From contig CANIIA010000007.1 of assembly GCA_947467435.1 (NCBI GenBank), forward strand, positions 1-56,829: 56,829 bases of DNA, given 5' to 3'. Source of the stretch: Betaproteobacteria bacterium (GTDB lineage: Bacteria; Pseudomonadota; Gammaproteobacteria; Burkholderiales; SG8-39). Positions 1 to 9,801 of the stretch are shown piece by piece. The notes beneath the pieces were generated by a model. The model was not told the origin of the DNA. It saw only the letters and a list, made by a program, of their open reading frames with translations, and searched no databases. Both the position numbers and the translations under genes were made by a program. Position 1 is the first letter of the stretch; every line of letters starts with the position of its first letter.

Positions 1-1343
1 CCTTGATCAGATTTTCGTAGCTCTGCGATATTGCGGCAGGCATGTAGCACCGTGGTGTGATCCCGATTTCCAAATGCCTCGCCAATTTCGGGCAGGCTCA
101 TCGGTGTAAGCTCTTTGGCTAACGCCATTGCGATCTGTCTAGGACGTGCCACGTTGCGGGTCCGTCGTTTTGAGTGCATATCGCCAATTTTTATTTTAAA
201 AAACTCAGCGACTGTTTTTTGAATGTTCTCAACGGTCACCTGTCGGTTGGCTACGTTGAGAATGTCACGCAGGGCTTCTTTGGCTAATTCAAGAGTAATT
301 TCGCGTTCATTGAAGCGAGCGTAGGCCAACACTTTTTTGAGTGCGCCCTCTAATTCACGCACATTTGAGCGAATGTGCTTGGCGATAAAAAAGGCAATCT
401 CTTCGTGAATGCTTAGACCTTCGTGTTCTGCTTTCTTCAACACAATGGCGACACGCATTTCGAGCTCTGGTGGCTCAATTGCAACCGTTAACCCCCAACC
501 AAACCGCGAGATTAAACGTTCTTCCATCCCCGAAATTTCTTTTGGGTAGGTGTCGCACGTAATCACAATTTGCTTATGCGCTTCAACAAGCGCGTTAAAG
601 GCATAAAAGAATTCTTCTTGCGTGCGTCCTTTGTTGGAAAAAAACTGGATGTCATCTATCAACAGTAGATCCAGTGAGTGGTAGTAACGTTTAAATTCAT
701 CAAACGACTTTTGTTGATAGGCACGTACGACATCAGTGACATATTGCTCGGCGTGGATATAACGCACTTTGGCGTTGGGCCGCAGCGTCATTAAGAAGTT
801 TCCGATCGCCTGTACCAAGTGCGTTTTTCCTAAGCCGACACCGCCGTAAACAAACAGGGGGTTGTAGGAAATGCCTGGGTTTTCGGCCACTTGCATGGCG
901 GCGGCTCGCGCCAACTGATTGGCTTTACCGGTCACCAGACTGTCGAAGGTAAAACTCGGGTTTAACCGGGCCGGACCCATTTTTGGGGGCGCGGCCTTAC
1001 GTTCAACGCCGTTGGTTGTTGGTGGGGCGACAGAGACGGCCTGTGCTTTGGTACCGGGTGGGGCGTCGTTACCGTTGGTGCGCGCGGTATTTGGTGTGGT
1101 CCTCGCCAGCACAATCTGCACGCGGGCCGGTTTAGCTCCTTGCTCGATGAGCAGTTTTTCTATGCGGCCGGCAAAGCGTTCCCTAACCAATTCAAGGACA
1201 AAGCGATTGGGCGCGGCCAATATCAGCTCGGTTGAGGCGTCATCACCCGTCTCGGCCGTTAAAGGCCGAATCCAAGTGTTGAACTGCTGAACCGGGATTT
1301 CTTGTTCCAGGGTTCGCAGACACGCATCCCAAAGCTTGTGCAT
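1..1343 (-). CDS. dnaA: Chromosomal replication initiator DnaA (3' end outside the window)
   Basis: DnaA is the AAA+ ATPase that binds DnaA boxes at oriC and melts the origin. About 447 residues are visible, reading [14 protein letters not shown] at the start. Domain I covers about residues 1-80 and a Pro/Ala/Thr-rich linker about 81-125. The AAA+ domain has Walker [10 protein letters not shown] near 166-174 and Walker [10 protein letters not shown] near 225-233. The C-terminal DNA-binding domain carries the family signature [16 protein letters not shown]. The frame is still open at base 1, so perhaps 5-20 residues are missing. The gene is divergent from rpmH across a 241-bp spacer that should hold the origin or part of it. 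No clear Shine-Dalgarno precedes the ATG, but no alternative start in frame is close by. Identity is certain; only the exact start is less so. Confidence 0.97.
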   Translation of the reverse strand, partial: MHKLWDACLRTLEQEIPVQQFNTWIRPLTAETGDDASTELILAAPNRFVLELVRERFAGRIEKLLIEQGAKPARVQIVLARTTPNTARTNGNDAPPGTKAQAVSVAPPTTNGVERKAAPPKMGPARLNPSFTFDSLVTGKANQLARAAAMQVAENPGISYNPLFVYGGVGLGKTHLVQAIGNFLMTLRPNAKVRYIHAEQYVTDVVRAYQQKSFDEFKRYYHSLDLLLIDDIQFFSNKGRTQEEFFYAFNALVEAHKQIVITCDTYPKEISGMEERLISRFGWGLTVAIEPPELEMRVAIVLKKAEHEGLSIHEEIAFFIAKHIRSNVRELEGALKKVLAYARFNEREITLELAKEALRDILNVANRQVTVENIQKTVAEFFKIKIGDMHSKRRTRNVARPRQIAMALAKELTPMSLPEIGEAFGNRDHTTVLHACRNIAELRKSDQ

Positions 1344-1494
1344 GAATGGTTGGTGGTCTGAAAAGGGCGGTCGGAGGGATTTGTTTGCTTGATGTCGGGG
1401 GCGTTGCGCAGGACCAGCTGGACCAACAAGGCAAGTTATTTTGGTCAGAGGCCGCGTCACGTCCAGACCCGAATTTTACCTCTTTACATGAAAG

Positions 1495-1503
1495 TTATCC
1501 ACA
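1495..1503 (+). promoter_or_regulatory. Consensus DnaA box (TTATCCACA)
   Basis: This is a perfect match to the 9-bp DnaA-binding consensus TTATCCACA, in the dnaA-rpmH spacer where betaproteobacterial origins often lie. I found no second perfect copy on either strand of the spacer. It may serve oriC, dnaA autoregulation, or both. Confidence 0.75.
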
Positions 1504-1528
1504 GGGGAAATCGAAAAATCTAGGAAAT

Positions 1529-1558
1529 TTGACAAGGGGTTAGCGTTAGCGGTGTAAT
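1529..1558 (+). promoter_or_regulatory. Probable sigma70 promoter for rpmH-rnpA-yidD
   Basis: A perfect -35 TTGACA (1529-1534) is followed after 18 bp by TGTAAT (1553-1558); TAATAC (1555-1560) is an alternative -10 with a 20-bp spacer. The spacer contains a tandem TTAGCG TTAGCG repeat. The site lies about 27 bp before the rpmH ATG, giving a short leader. Confidence 0.6.
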
Positions 1559-1584
1559 ACGCGCCTTTTTTCAAAGAGATGGTC

Positions 1585-1734
1585 ATGAAGCGCACCTATC
1601 AACCTTCCAAAACGCGCCGCGTGCGCAACCATGGCTTCCGGGCCCGCATGAAGACCGCTGCCGGTCGCGCCATTATTAACGCGCGTCGTGCGCGTGGTCG
1701 CGCGCGCTTGGCCGTTAGCGTTCGCGCCTCCTAA
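1585..1734 (+). CDS. rpmH: 50S ribosomal protein L34
   Basis: L34 is a small, very basic protein of the large ribosomal subunit. The translation begins [12 protein letters not shown] and contains HGFRARMKT and [11 protein letters not shown], the L34 signature. It is 49 residues, slightly longer than the usual 44-46 because of a C-terminal tail (SVRAS). It is followed after 11 bp by rnpA, the near-universal bacterial pairing, and is probably transcribed from the promoter just upstream. Confidence 0.97.
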   Translation: MKRTYQPSKTRRVRNHGFRARMKTAAGRAIINARRARGRARLAVSVRAS

Positions 1735-1745
1735 CGGGAATTGCC

Positions 1746-2114
1746 ATGGCTGAGACCGCGCCACATCGGCGGGCGGGTTTCGGCAAGGACCGGCGCATTC
1801 GTCAAAGCGCCGATTTTGTGGACCTGCTTAAATCAGGGCGTAAACGCGCCCAAGGTGGCTTCACGTTTTATGTGCGTCATCGCGACACTGGTGGACCGCG
1901 CCTTGGCTTGTTGGTCACCCGTAAACATTCACGTTTGTCGGTTGAGCGCAATCGCTTAAAACGCTATGTACGCGAGGCGTTTCGTCTCGAACAAGATGCT
2001 TTAGGTTCCATTGACGTTTTGGTGCGTCCGCCTTACGGGATTAAATTACAAGCTGCTCTAGTGACACGGGTGCGGCGTTGTTTACGCAGCCTCAATCCGA
2101 GCACGGTGTCATGA
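1746..2114 (+). CDS. rnpA: Ribonuclease P protein component
   Basis: This is the protein subunit of RNase P, which helps the catalytic RNA process tRNA 5' ends. It has 122 residues, normal for the family. The central RNR signature is visible as RNRLKR (about residues 68-73), preceded by RLGLLVTRK. Its stop overlaps the yidD start as ATGA, so translation is probably coupled. Position between rpmH and yidD is canonical. Confidence 0.95.
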   Translation: MAETAPHRRAGFGKDRRIRQSADFVDLLKSGRKRAQGGFTFYVRHRDTGGPRLGLLVTRKHSRLSVERNRLKRYVREAFRLEQDALGSIDVLVRPPYGIKLQAALVTRVRRCLRSLNPSTVS

Positions 2115-2338
2115 ACGGCCTGTTACGCGCCATCATTATGTTGTATCGCTATTGCATTAGCCCGATGTTGGGCTCGCATTGCCGTTTTTATCCAAGTTGC
2201 TCGGCGTATGCATTAGATGCGTTGCGTTTACATGGCACCTTGCAAGGCGCATTACTCACCAGCAAACGACTGTGTCGTTGTCATCCGTGGCATGAGGGTG
2301 GTTACGATCCTGTTCCAGAAATTTATTCGACTCGCTAG
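2111..2338 (+). CDS. yidD: Membrane protein insertion efficiency factor YidD
   Basis: YidD is a small membrane-associated protein that assists YidC-dependent insertion. With the start at ATG 2111 (overlapping the rnpA stop as ATGA) it has 75 residues. The family pattern is clear: an N-terminal hydrophobic helix (LLRAIIMLYRYCISP), CRFYPSCSAYA, then RCHPWHEGGYDPVP. An upstream in-frame start at 2078 would lie inside rnpA and is less likely. yidC follows after 9 bp. Confidence 0.94.
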   Translation: MNGLLRAIIMLYRYCISPMLGSHCRFYPSCSAYALDALRLHGTLQGALLTSKRLCRCHPWHEGGYDPVPEIYSTR

Positions 2339-2347
2339 ATTCAGGTT

Positions 2348-4069
2348 ATGGATACTCAACGACTGATCCTATTTTTTGTTTTCAGCTTTTCTTTATTTAT
2401 GTTGTGGACGGAATGGGAAAAAGAATATCGCCCCAAACCAGTAGCGAGCGTGTCTACGCCCGCAAGTACCGCAGCCAAGTCAGCCGACGCTGTCCCGCCA
2501 CCCAGCGTGCGTACTGCCGTGCCTGGCATGAGCACCGCCTCTGCCGTTACCTCGACGGAACCAGCCATCAAAGGCGAACTGGTCCAGGTACAAACCGATC
2601 TCCTCGATCTAGAGCTCGACACCTTGGGTGCCAGCATCAACAAGGTAGCGCTACGCAAACATCGCGAGACCGCAGATAGCGAAAAACATCTCACCTTACT
2701 CGGACCAGAGCATCAGTATGCTGCGCAAAGCGGGTTAACTGGAGAAGGCGGACCCAATCACCGTACGTTGTGGAAGCTGTTACCTGGAGAGCGTCGTCTT
2801 GCCGAAGGTAAAGATCAATTTGAAGTGCGTATGCGCGCTGAGGGTCGTGACGGTCTGAGCGTTGAAAAAATCTTCACCTTGAAACGCGATAGTTATTTAG
2901 TCGACGTGCGTTTTGAGTTGCGTAACAACGGCAGCGCACCGATTGAACCAAACGCGTACTTTCAATTAACGCACGATGGTAAAGAAGTCACACCAAATCA
3001 AGTTGCACCGAGTGCCGCGCAAGGCTTTTTAGATGGTATCAAGGGCGCGATCGAAGGCGTTGCCCGTTCGTTTGGTGCACAAAGTTATTTGGGTTTTGCC
3101 GCTTACACGGAAGAGAAAAAATTCCAAAAAGTCACCTTTCCTGATTTAGATAAAGGCAAGGGTGACTACGTTAAGCAAAGCAAAGACGGTTGGGTTTCCT
3201 TTGTGCAGCATTACTTTGTGTCGGCATGGATTCCGGCTGCCGATCAAGCGCGCGAGTTTGTGGTGGAAAAACGCCCCGATGGTGTTTACGTTGCGCGTAT
3301 TGTGATGCCGATGGCTGCCATCGCGCCAGGTGCGACAGCACAAATCAGCGCGCCGTTGTTTGCGGGGCCGCAAGAACAAAACCGGTTGCGTGAAGCGGCA
3401 CCGGGTTTTGATTTGGTTGTGGACTATGGCTGGCTAGCCATCATTGCCTGGCCGTTGTTTTGGTTGCTCGAAAAATATCATTTACTGGTCGGTAACTGGG
3501 GTGTGGCTATCATCTTGTTAACGGTCACCATCAAGTTGGTGTTCTTCCCGTTGTCAGCGGCCAGTTATAAGTCGATGGCCAAAATGAAATTGGTGACACC
3601 GCGCTTAACCAAGCTGCGTGAAATGTATGCCAACGATCGCATGCGCATGAATCAAGCGATGATGGAGCTATACAAGACAGAAAAAATCAATCCGCTGGGT
3701 GGTTGTTTTCCGGTGCTGGTACAAATCCCGGTGTTTATTGCTTTGTATTGGGTCTTACTTGCCGCTATCGAATTACGGCACGCGCCATTTATGTTGTGGA
3801 TTACCGATTTATCGGTGCGTGATCCGTTCTTTGTTTTGCCTTTGTTGATGACTGCGTCGATGGTGTTACAAACCAAAATGAATCCTGCACCGCCCGATCC
3901 AGTGCAAGCTAAAGTGATGGCGGTGATGCCGTATGTGTTTAGTATTTTCTTTTTCTTTTTCCCTGCTGGTTTGGTGTTGTATTGGTTAGTGAACAACATT
4001 TTGTCGATCAGTCAGCAGTGGCAAATTCAGCGTATGTTTGAGCAGGCCAAAGCGACACCTAAACGCTAG
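2348..4069 (+). CDS. yidC: Membrane protein insertase YidC
   Basis: YidC inserts and folds inner-membrane proteins alone or with Sec. The 573 residues match the Gram-negative form: an N-terminal membrane anchor (LILFFVFSFSLFMLW), a large periplasmic beta domain from about 60 to 345, then five conserved membrane segments. Recognisable core stretches include FFPLSAASYKSMAKM, NPLGGCFPVLVQIPVFIALY and PAGLVLYWLVNN. It lies between yidD and mnmE (9-bp gap), the standard order. Confidence 0.97.
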   Translation: MDTQRLILFFVFSFSLFMLWTEWEKEYRPKPVASVSTPASTAAKSADAVPPPSVRTAVPGMSTASAVTSTEPAIKGELVQVQTDLLDLELDTLGASINKVALRKHRETADSEKHLTLLGPEHQYAAQSGLTGEGGPNHRTLWKLLPGERRLAEGKDQFEVRMRAEGRDGLSVEKIFTLKRDSYLVDVRFELRNNGSAPIEPNAYFQLTHDGKEVTPNQVAPSAAQGFLDGIKGAIEGVARSFGAQSYLGFAAYTEEKKFQKVTFPDLDKGKGDYVKQSKDGWVSFVQHYFVSAWIPAADQAREFVVEKRPDGVYVARIVMPMAAIAPGATAQISAPLFAGPQEQNRLREAAPGFDLVVDYGWLAIIAWPLFWLLEKYHLLVGNWGVAIILLTVTIKLVFFPLSAASYKSMAKMKLVTPRLTKLREMYANDRMRMNQAMMELYKTEKINPLGGCFPVLVQIPVFIALYWVLLAAIELRHAPFMLWITDLSVRDPFFVLPLLMTASMVLQTKMNPAPPDPVQAKVMAVMPYVFSIFFFFFPAGLVLYWLVNNILSISQQWQIQRMFEQAKATPKR

Positions 4070-4078
4070 TCTGATTCG

Positions 4079-5407
4079 ATGATGTCCAGTGACACCATCG
4101 CTGCTATTGCCACCGCCCCTGGTCGTGGTGGCATCGGCGTGGTGCGTGTCTCTGGACCAGCAGTTCAAACCATTGCCAACGCGCTCGTTCGTGGCGTGCC
4201 AGAGCCGCGTGTTGCTACACGCCGTGTTTTTTATGCAGCCGATGGTGCAGCCGTTGATGATGGTTTGTGCTTATTTTTTTCTGCACCGCATTCTTACACT
4301 GGTGAAGATGTGCTTGAGTTACAAGGGCACGGAGGTCCAGCGGTCTTACACGCGGTGCTGCAAGCTTGTTTATCTGCCGGTGCGCGTATTGCTGAGCCGG
4401 GTGAATTTACGCGTCGTGCGTTTTTAAACGGCAAGTTGGATCTTCTTCAGGCCGAAAGCGTTGCAGATTTAATCGAAGCAGGTAGTGCGCAAGCGGTGCG
4501 TAGTGCCATGCGTTCGTTAAGTGGTGAGTTTTCTGCAGCCGTGCACGTATTAGTCGAGCAACTGATTACCTTGCGTGCGCTGACCGAAGCCACGCTCGAT
4601 TTTCCTGAAGAAGAAATCGACGCGGTACATCGTGAGGATGCGCAGCAGCGTTTAGATGCATTGCGCGCTGCACTGGATGCGCTATTACAGCGCAGTCAAC
4701 AAGGTCAGTTGTTACGCGATGGTATTCATGTGGTGTTGGTGGGATTACCCAATGTCGGCAAATCAAGTTTATTAAATCGTTTGGCGGGTGATGCACGCGC
4801 GATTGTTTCGCCGATTGCAGGAACCACGCGTGATGCCATTCGCGAGACGATTATCATTGAAGGCGTGAGTTTTCACATGATTGACACGGCGGGTTTGCGT
4901 GACAGCCAGGATGAAATCGAACGCATGGGAATGGCTCGTACCCACGACGAAATCCAGCGTGCTGATCTGATTGTGTTGTTATCAGAAGCGCCCCTTGGCT
5001 TGACCCCCGAAACAGAGCAATTGTTATCAAGTTTTCCAACCGGTGTTCGTTGTTTACGCGTGTGTAACAAGATCGATTTAGCGCCGGCCGATCTGCCCTT
5101 ACCTGCCGATGTGTTGCCACTGAGCGCGAAAACTGGCGTCGGGATCGAGCGCCTACGCCAACGTTTGTTAAGCGAGGCGGGTTGGCAAAACACGGGTGAA
5201 ACAGCATTTCTTGCGCGCGAACGACATTTACTGGCCTTACACACGGCGGTTCAGCATTTGGACGCTGCCGCGCAAGTCTTGGCGCATTGGGAGTTCTTTG
5301 CCGAGGAATTACGTTTGGCGCAATTGGCGCTGTCGTCCATGACCGGCGAATTTAGTGCTGACGATTTGTTAGGCGAAATTTTTTCTCGCTTTTGTATTGG
5401 TAAATAA
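4079..5407 (+). CDS. mnmE: tRNA-5-carboxymethylaminomethyl-2-thiouridine GTPase MnmE
   Basis: MnmE works with MnmG (encoded at 17125) to modify the wobble uridine of certain tRNAs. The N-terminal folate-binding domain starts IAAIATAPGRGGIGVVRVSG. The embedded G domain has the P-loop GLPNVGKSS (about 221-229), IAGTTRD (G2), DTAG (G3) and NKID (G4). The protein ends FCIGK, the invariant C-terminal motif with the essential cysteine. It has 442 residues, normal length; either of two adjacent ATGs (4079 or 4082) may be the start. Unlike many relatives, its partner mnmG lies about 11.7 kb away. Confidence 0.97.
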   Translation: MMSSDTIAAIATAPGRGGIGVVRVSGPAVQTIANALVRGVPEPRVATRRVFYAADGAAVDDGLCLFFSAPHSYTGEDVLELQGHGGPAVLHAVLQACLSAGARIAEPGEFTRRAFLNGKLDLLQAESVADLIEAGSAQAVRSAMRSLSGEFSAAVHVLVEQLITLRALTEATLDFPEEEIDAVHREDAQQRLDALRAALDALLQRSQQGQLLRDGIHVVLVGLPNVGKSSLLNRLAGDARAIVSPIAGTTRDAIRETIIIEGVSFHMIDTAGLRDSQDEIERMGMARTHDEIQRADLIVLLSEAPLGLTPETEQLLSSFPTGVRCLRVCNKIDLAPADLPLPADVLPLSAKTGVGIERLRQRLLSEAGWQNTGETAFLARERHLLALHTAVQHLDAAAQVLAHWEFFAEELRLAQLALSSMTGEFSADDLLGEIFSRFCIGK

Positions 5408-5522
5408 ATCGATGGTTGAACAGCACGGACAGATTTTTTGTTGCGCTGCGTGAAACCCCCTGCATCTGACTGGTTTGTTATCGCGTTGGCGGTTACAATT
5501 TAAGGCTACATTCTTTCTATTT

Positions 5523-5545
5523 CGGCTCTGTTCTCAGAGCCGTTT
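5523..5545 (+). terminator. Hairpin in the mnmE-pckG spacer, terminator or pckG leader
   Basis: A perfect 8-bp stem (CGGCTCTG / CAGAGCCG) with a TTCT loop is followed by a weak T-run (TTTCTGTTT). It lies about 115 bp after the mnmE stop and only about 10 bp before the pckG Shine-Dalgarno. It could end mnmE transcripts or shape the pckG 5' leader. The T-run is interrupted, so termination is uncertain. Confidence 0.45.
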
Positions 5546-5566
5546 CTGTTTCAAGGAGCCTGCTGG

Positions 5567-7396
5567 ATGAATGCCCCGCTGACCGATATGTCGAATGCGC
5601 CAGACTATGTGCGCCACACGAAACTGCGCGCTTGGGTTTCGGAGATTGCGCAGCTGACCAAACCAGACCGTATTGTCTGGTGTGACGGCAGTGTTGAAGA
5701 AAACGACCGCCTGTGTCAGGCCTTGGTTGATGCGGGAACGTTCATTCGCCTAAACCCCACGCTACGTCCAAATAGTTATTTGGCGCGGTCACATCCCACG
5801 GATGTCGCGCGTATGGAAGACCGCACGTTTATTTGCAGCGAAAAAAAGGACGACGCGGGTCCGACCAACAACTGGGTTGCCCCTGCTGAAATGCGCGGCA
5901 CGATTCATCGTTTGTACGACGGCTGTATGCGTGGACGTACGATGTATGTGGTGCCGTTTTCAATGGGTCCAATTGGTTCTCATATTGCGCAAGTGGGTGT
6001 CGAAATTTCTGACTCCGCGTACGTAGTGGTCAACATGCGCATGATGACTCGCATGGGTCGTGCGGTGATTGAGCATTTGGGTACCGATGGCCGTTTTGTG
6101 CCTTGTGTGCATTCGGTGGGCGCACCGTTATCTGCAGGGCAACAAGATGTCGCTTGGCCCTGTAATCAAGATGAAAAATGGATTGTGCACTTTCCTGAGA
6201 CCCGCGAAATTTGGTCGTATGGCTCGGGTTATGGTGGCAACGCCCTGCTCGGAAAAAAATGTCTGGCCTTGCGTATCGCTTCGGTGATGGCGCGCGATGA
6301 AGGTTGGTTGGCTGAACACATGTTGATCTTGGGTGTGGAGTCTCCTAAGGGAGAAAAGCATTACATCTCTGCAGCGTTTCCTTCCGCTTGCGGAAAAACC
6401 AACTTTGCTTTGTTGATTCCGCCAAAAGCGTTTACTGGTTGGAAAGTCACCACCATTGGTGAAGACATCGCGTGGATTAAACCGGGGGCCGATGGTCGCT
6501 GTTATGCCATCAATCCAGAAGCGGGCTTTTTTGGTGTCGCACCGGGGACGTCAGAGGCGACCAACCCCAACGCCATGAAGACACTCAAATCGAATGTGAT
6601 TTTTACTAATGTGGCGTTAACCCCCGAAGGTGATGTGTGGTGGGAAGGCATGACCGACACACCACCCGCAAAACTCATCGATTGGCAAGGACAGGCATGG
6701 ACACCCGATTGTGGTCGTCTCGCTGCACATGCCAATTCACGCTTTACGGTACCCGCGTCGCAATGTCCTTCGATGGACCCAAAATGGGAAGACCCCAACG
6801 GTGTGCCAATCTCTGCGTTCTTGTTTGGTGGTCGCCGCTCAAACACCGTGCCATTGATTGTCGAAGCACCAAGCTGGGAGGACGGTGTGTATATGGCCGC
6901 GACCTTGGGTTCGGAAACAACCGCCGCAATTACGGGCAAGGTGGGTGTGGTCCGCCGTGACCCAATGGCGATGTTGGCCTTTTGTGGATACAACATCGGG
7001 GATTACTTCGCGCATTGGTTAAAGATTGGACAATCGATGACCAAAGCACCACGTATTTTCCGGGTGAATTGGTTCCGTCGTGATGCAGCTGGAAAATTTA
7101 TTTGGCCCGGCTTTGGTGAAAACATGCGTGTATTGCAGTGGATTGTCGATCGTTGCGAGGGTCGTGCTCAAGCCGCAAACACACCGCTGGGTAATATGCC
7201 GCGCTTCGAAGACATTAGCTGGAATGGCCTCGAAAAATTTTCGGCCGCGCAGTTTGCTGATTTAAGTGCGGTGGATGTTGCTGCGTGGAAAGAAGAGCTG
7301 CAGTCACACGATGAGTTATTAGCTAAGTTAGGTGCCCACTTGCCGCAAGACTTGGCACAACGACGCAAACAACTCCACGACAAACTTGCCGCCTAA
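5567..7396 (+). CDS. pckG: Phosphoenolpyruvate carboxykinase (GTP)
   Basis: This enzyme converts oxaloacetate and GTP to PEP and CO2, the first committed step of gluconeogenesis, in the cytosol. The 609 residues match the GTP-dependent family. Visible motifs are the PEPCK P-loop [12 protein letters not shown] (about 269-280, with the reactive cysteine at 275), TIGEDIAW and the nucleotide-site [15 protein letters not shown] good Shine-Dalgarno (AAGGAG) precedes the ATG. A hairpin lies just upstream in the leader. It is followed immediately, possibly with translational coupling, by a class III aminotransferase. Gluconeogenic context fits an organism living on organic and amino acids. Confidence 0.96.
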   Translation: MNAPLTDMSNAPDYVRHTKLRAWVSEIAQLTKPDRIVWCDGSVEENDRLCQALVDAGTFIRLNPTLRPNSYLARSHPTDVARMEDRTFICSEKKDDAGPTNNWVAPAEMRGTIHRLYDGCMRGRTMYVVPFSMGPIGSHIAQVGVEISDSAYVVVNMRMMTRMGRAVIEHLGTDGRFVPCVHSVGAPLSAGQQDVAWPCNQDEKWIVHFPETREIWSYGSGYGGNALLGKKCLALRIASVMARDEGWLAEHMLILGVESPKGEKHYISAAFPSACGKTNFALLIPPKAFTGWKVTTIGEDIAWIKPGADGRCYAINPEAGFFGVAPGTSEATNPNAMKTLKSNVIFTNVALTPEGDVWWEGMTDTPPAKLIDWQGQAWTPDCGRLAAHANSRFTVPASQCPSMDPKWEDPNGVPISAFLFGGRRSNTVPLIVEAPSWEDGVYMAATLGSETTAAITGKVGVVRRDPMAMLAFCGYNIGDYFAHWLKIGQSMTKAPRIFRVNWFRRDAAGKFIWPGFGENMRVLQWIVDRCEGRAQAANTPLGNMPRFEDISWNGLEKFSAAQFADLSAVDVAAWKEELQSHDELLAKLGAHLPQDLAQRRKQLHDKLAA

Positions 7397-8717
7397 CCAC
7401 GTTTTTCATCGTCAGCCGCGCAACGATTATCCGTTGGCGGTTCGAGGTGAGGGCGCGTATTTGTTTGACGCGCAGGGAAAACGCTATTTAGACGCTTCAG
7501 GTGGCGCTGCCGTTTCGTGTTTGGGTCACTCGGACCGTCGTGTGATCACGGCGATTCAACAACAGCTGGATGTTTTGCCGTTTGCGCATACCTCGTTTTT
7601 TTCGAATGCGCCGATGGAGGCGTTGGCCGATACGTTAATCGGCCACGCACCGGGCGATCTAGATCGCGTTTATTTTGTCTCGGGTGGATCAGAGGCGATT
7701 GAAGCGGCACTGAAGTTGGCGCGTCAGTATTTTGTCGAAAAAGGCGAGCCACAACGTCGCCATTTGATTGCCCGTCAGGGCAGTTATCACGGCAATACGT
7801 TGGGGGCACTGGCGGTCGGCGGGAATGCTGCTCGACGCGCGCAATTTGAACCCTTACTCATTGCCGTGTCGCATGTATCACCTTGCTACACCTATCGTGG
7901 CCTACAGCCTGGAGAAACCGAGATCAGCTATGGCGAGCGTTTAGCTGCTGAGCTTGAGGCTAAGATCATTCAACTCGGTGGCGACACGGTGATGGCCTTT
8001 GTTGCCGAAACGGTGGGTGGTGCAACGCTCGGTGCAGTGACGCCTGTCAGTGGCTATTTAAAACGTGTACGCGAAGTTTGCGATCGCTATGGTGTGCTAC
8101 TGATTCTGGATGAGGTGATGTGTGGCATGGGCCGTTGCGGAAGTTTGTTCACTTTTGAGCCTGAAGGCATCGTGCCCGATTTAGTCACGATTGCTAAAGG
8201 CCTGGGTGCGGGTTATCAACCCATTGGTGCGGTGATTGCCTCGCAGCGCATTTATGACACCATCGTGAAGGGCTCTGGATTTTTTCAGCATGGTCACACC
8301 TATTTAGGTCACGCTGCAGCGTGCGCTGGTGCGATCGCTGTGCAAGAACGTTTGCATGCTGGTGGTCTGTTGCAACGGGTGCGACCGATGGGTGAGAAGC
8401 TCGAAACAAAATTGCGTGCCGCGTTTGCAACGCATCCGCATGTGGGAGACATTCGTGGTCGTGGGTTATTTCGCGCGATTGAACTCGTCGAGGATCGCGC
8501 AACAAAAAAGGCGTTTTCTGCGTCGCGAACGATTCATCAACGTTTGAAAAAGAATGCACTACACGCTGGGTTGTTGTGTTATCCATCGGGGGGTTCGGTC
8601 GATGGTGTTCAGGGCGATCATGTGTTGTTCGCGCCACCGTTCATTATTGAAGACGATCAGCTCGATGAGTTAGTTGACAAGTTTAGCCAAGCGCTTGAGC
8701 TCACTTTGCAGCATTAA
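7386..8717 (+). CDS. Class III PLP-dependent aminotransferase
   Basis: This is a fold-type I aminotransferase of the omega-amino-acid:pyruvate / acetylornithine group. It opens with [44 protein letters not shown]. It has the pyridoxal-binding stretch [18 protein letters not shown], the cofactor aspartate in [12 protein letters not shown] and the Schiff-base lysine in [12 protein letters not shown]. The best start is TTG 7386, inside the end of pckG and 11 bp before its stop; an outer GTG at 7332 would give a 65-bp overlap and a non-homologous N-terminus. The TRAP receptor gene follows after 16 bp, so the enzyme may process the imported compound. The substrate is not predictable. Confidence 0.88.
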   Translation: MPPNHVFHRQPRNDYPLAVRGEGAYLFDAQGKRYLDASGGAAVSCLGHSDRRVITAIQQQLDVLPFAHTSFFSNAPMEALADTLIGHAPGDLDRVYFVSGGSEAIEAALKLARQYFVEKGEPQRRHLIARQGSYHGNTLGALAVGGNAARRAQFEPLLIAVSHVSPCYTYRGLQPGETEISYGERLAAELEAKIIQLGGDTVMAFVAETVGGATLGAVTPVSGYLKRVREVCDRYGVLLILDEVMCGMGRCGSLFTFEPEGIVPDLVTIAKGLGAGYQPIGAVIASQRIYDTIVKGSGFFQHGHTYLGHAAACAGAIAVQERLHAGGLLQRVRPMGEKLETKLRAAFATHPHVGDIRGRGLFRAIELVEDRATKKAFSASRTIHQRLKKNALHAGLLCYPSGGSVDGVQGDHVLFAPPFIIEDDQLDELVDKFSQALELTLQH

Positions 8718-8733
8718 TTTTTAAGGAGGCAAT

Positions 8734-9711
8734 ATGCAACGAATCCATCTTGCGTTAATTGCAGTGATTGCATTGGTTAGTTCGTTTGGTACGGTGTTGC
8801 CTCAAGCACATGCACAACAGAAGTACGTCACCATCGGTACCGGCGGCGTCACAGGTGTGTATTACGCCGCGGGTGGCGCGATTTGCCGTTTAGTGAACAA
8901 AGACCGAAAAACACACGGGATTCGCTGTTCGGTTGAATCGACGGGTGGATCGGTGTTTAACGTGAATACCATTCGTGCTGGCGAGCTCGATATGGGTATG
9001 ACGCAGTCCGATGTGCAGTACAACGCCATCAAAGGATTGGGTCAGTACAAAGACGGTGCCTTTGGGGAACTGCGTGCGGTGTTTGGTTTGCACCCAGAGC
9101 CTTTTACGGTCTTGGCGCGTAAGGAAGTCAACATCAAATCGTTTACCGATTTCAAAGGAAAAAAATTCAACGTCGGTAACCCTGGATCGGGCACACGCGC
9201 GTCGATGGAAGAGCTGCTCCTAACCATGGGCTGGAAGCTGCAGGATTTTTCTCTTGCCGCTGAATTAAAAGCCGATGAACACGGTCCTGCATTGTGTGAT
9301 GGAAAAATTGATGGCTTTTTCTATGGCGTTGGTCATCCATCGGCGAATATTCAAGACCCCACCACGAGCTGTGGTGCCAAGTTGGTTTCGCTGACGGGTG
9401 CTGCGGTGGACAAATTGGTCAAAGAAAAACCGTACTACGCTTACGCAACGATTCCGGGCGGCTTATATCCAAACAATCCAACGGATACCAAAACCTATGG
9501 TGTGCTTGCCACGGTGGTGAGTTCATCCAAGGTTCCTACGGAGACGGTGTATGCCGTCGTAAAGGCCGTGTTTGATAACTTTGATGAATTTAAAAAATTG
9601 CATCCTGCGCTAGCCAATTTGAAACCAGAAACGATGGTGAAGGATGGCTTATCGGCACCCTTGCATGATGGCGCCATGAAGTATTACAAAGAAAAAGGCT
9701 GGATCAAGTAA
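8734..9711 (+). CDS. TAXI-family TRAP transporter solute-binding receptor
   Basis: This is a periplasmic substrate receptor of the TRAP-associated extracytoplasmic immunogenic (TAXI) type. A signal peptide covers about residues 1-27 (ending QAHAQQ). The mature protein begins [27 protein letters not shown], the TAXI hallmark, followed by [26 protein letters not shown]. It has 325 residues, typical. A strong AAGGAGG lies upstream. It is followed by a terminator and then the cognate fused permease. Known TAXI systems carry carboxylates such as glutamate or 2-oxoglutarate; the ligand here is unknown. Confidence 0.92.
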   Translation: MQRIHLALIAVIALVSSFGTVLPQAHAQQKYVTIGTGGVTGVYYAAGGAICRLVNKDRKTHGIRCSVESTGGSVFNVNTIRAGELDMGMTQSDVQYNAIKGLGQYKDGAFGELRAVFGLHPEPFTVLARKEVNIKSFTDFKGKKFNVGNPGSGTRASMEELLLTMGWKLQDFSLAAELKADEHGPALCDGKIDGFFYGVGHPSANIQDPTTSCGAKLVSLTGAAVDKLVKEKPYYAYATIPGGLYPNNPTDTKTYGVLATVVSSSKVPTETVYAVVKAVFDNFDEFKKLHPALANLKPETMVKDGLSAPLHDGAMKYYKEKGWIK

Positions 9712-9733
9712 GGCCATCAGTAGACTTGTTTAG

Positions 9734-9760
9734 GGGCGGAATTTTATTCCGCCCTTTTTA
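9734..9760 (+). terminator. Rho-independent terminator between TRAP receptor and permease
   Basis: The stem GGGCGGAA / TTCCGCCC has a short T-rich loop and is followed by TTTTTA. It lies 22 bp after the receptor stop and before the permease gene. A partial terminator here would give excess receptor over permease, a common arrangement in binding-protein-dependent transporters. Confidence 0.8.
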
Positions 9761-9801
9761 TTTCTGGTGTTGTATCTGCAGTTGTTTTTGGAGTGCATCG
9801 A

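Larger units (their letters stand above)
1344..1584. other. dnaA-rpmH intergenic region, putative oriC segment
   Basis: This 241-bp spacer lies between divergent dnaA and rpmH. It contains one consensus DnaA box (1495-1503), a moderately A/T-rich stretch around 1474-1530 that could be an unwinding element, and the likely rpmH promoter. Gene order is the main argument for an origin here. A single strong box is fewer than usual, so the functional origin may use weak boxes or extend elsewhere. Confidence 0.5.

Noticed and set aside
919..1290. 123-residue open frame on the plus strand
   Set aside because: It is the complement of dnaA domains I-III. The dnaA frame is continuous and strongly conserved, while this frame has no recognisable domain or ribosome binding site.
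7332..7385. GTG 7332 as start of the class III aminotransferase
   Set aside because: It would overlap pckG by 65 bp and add residues unlike the family. TTG 7386 gives the expected N-terminus.
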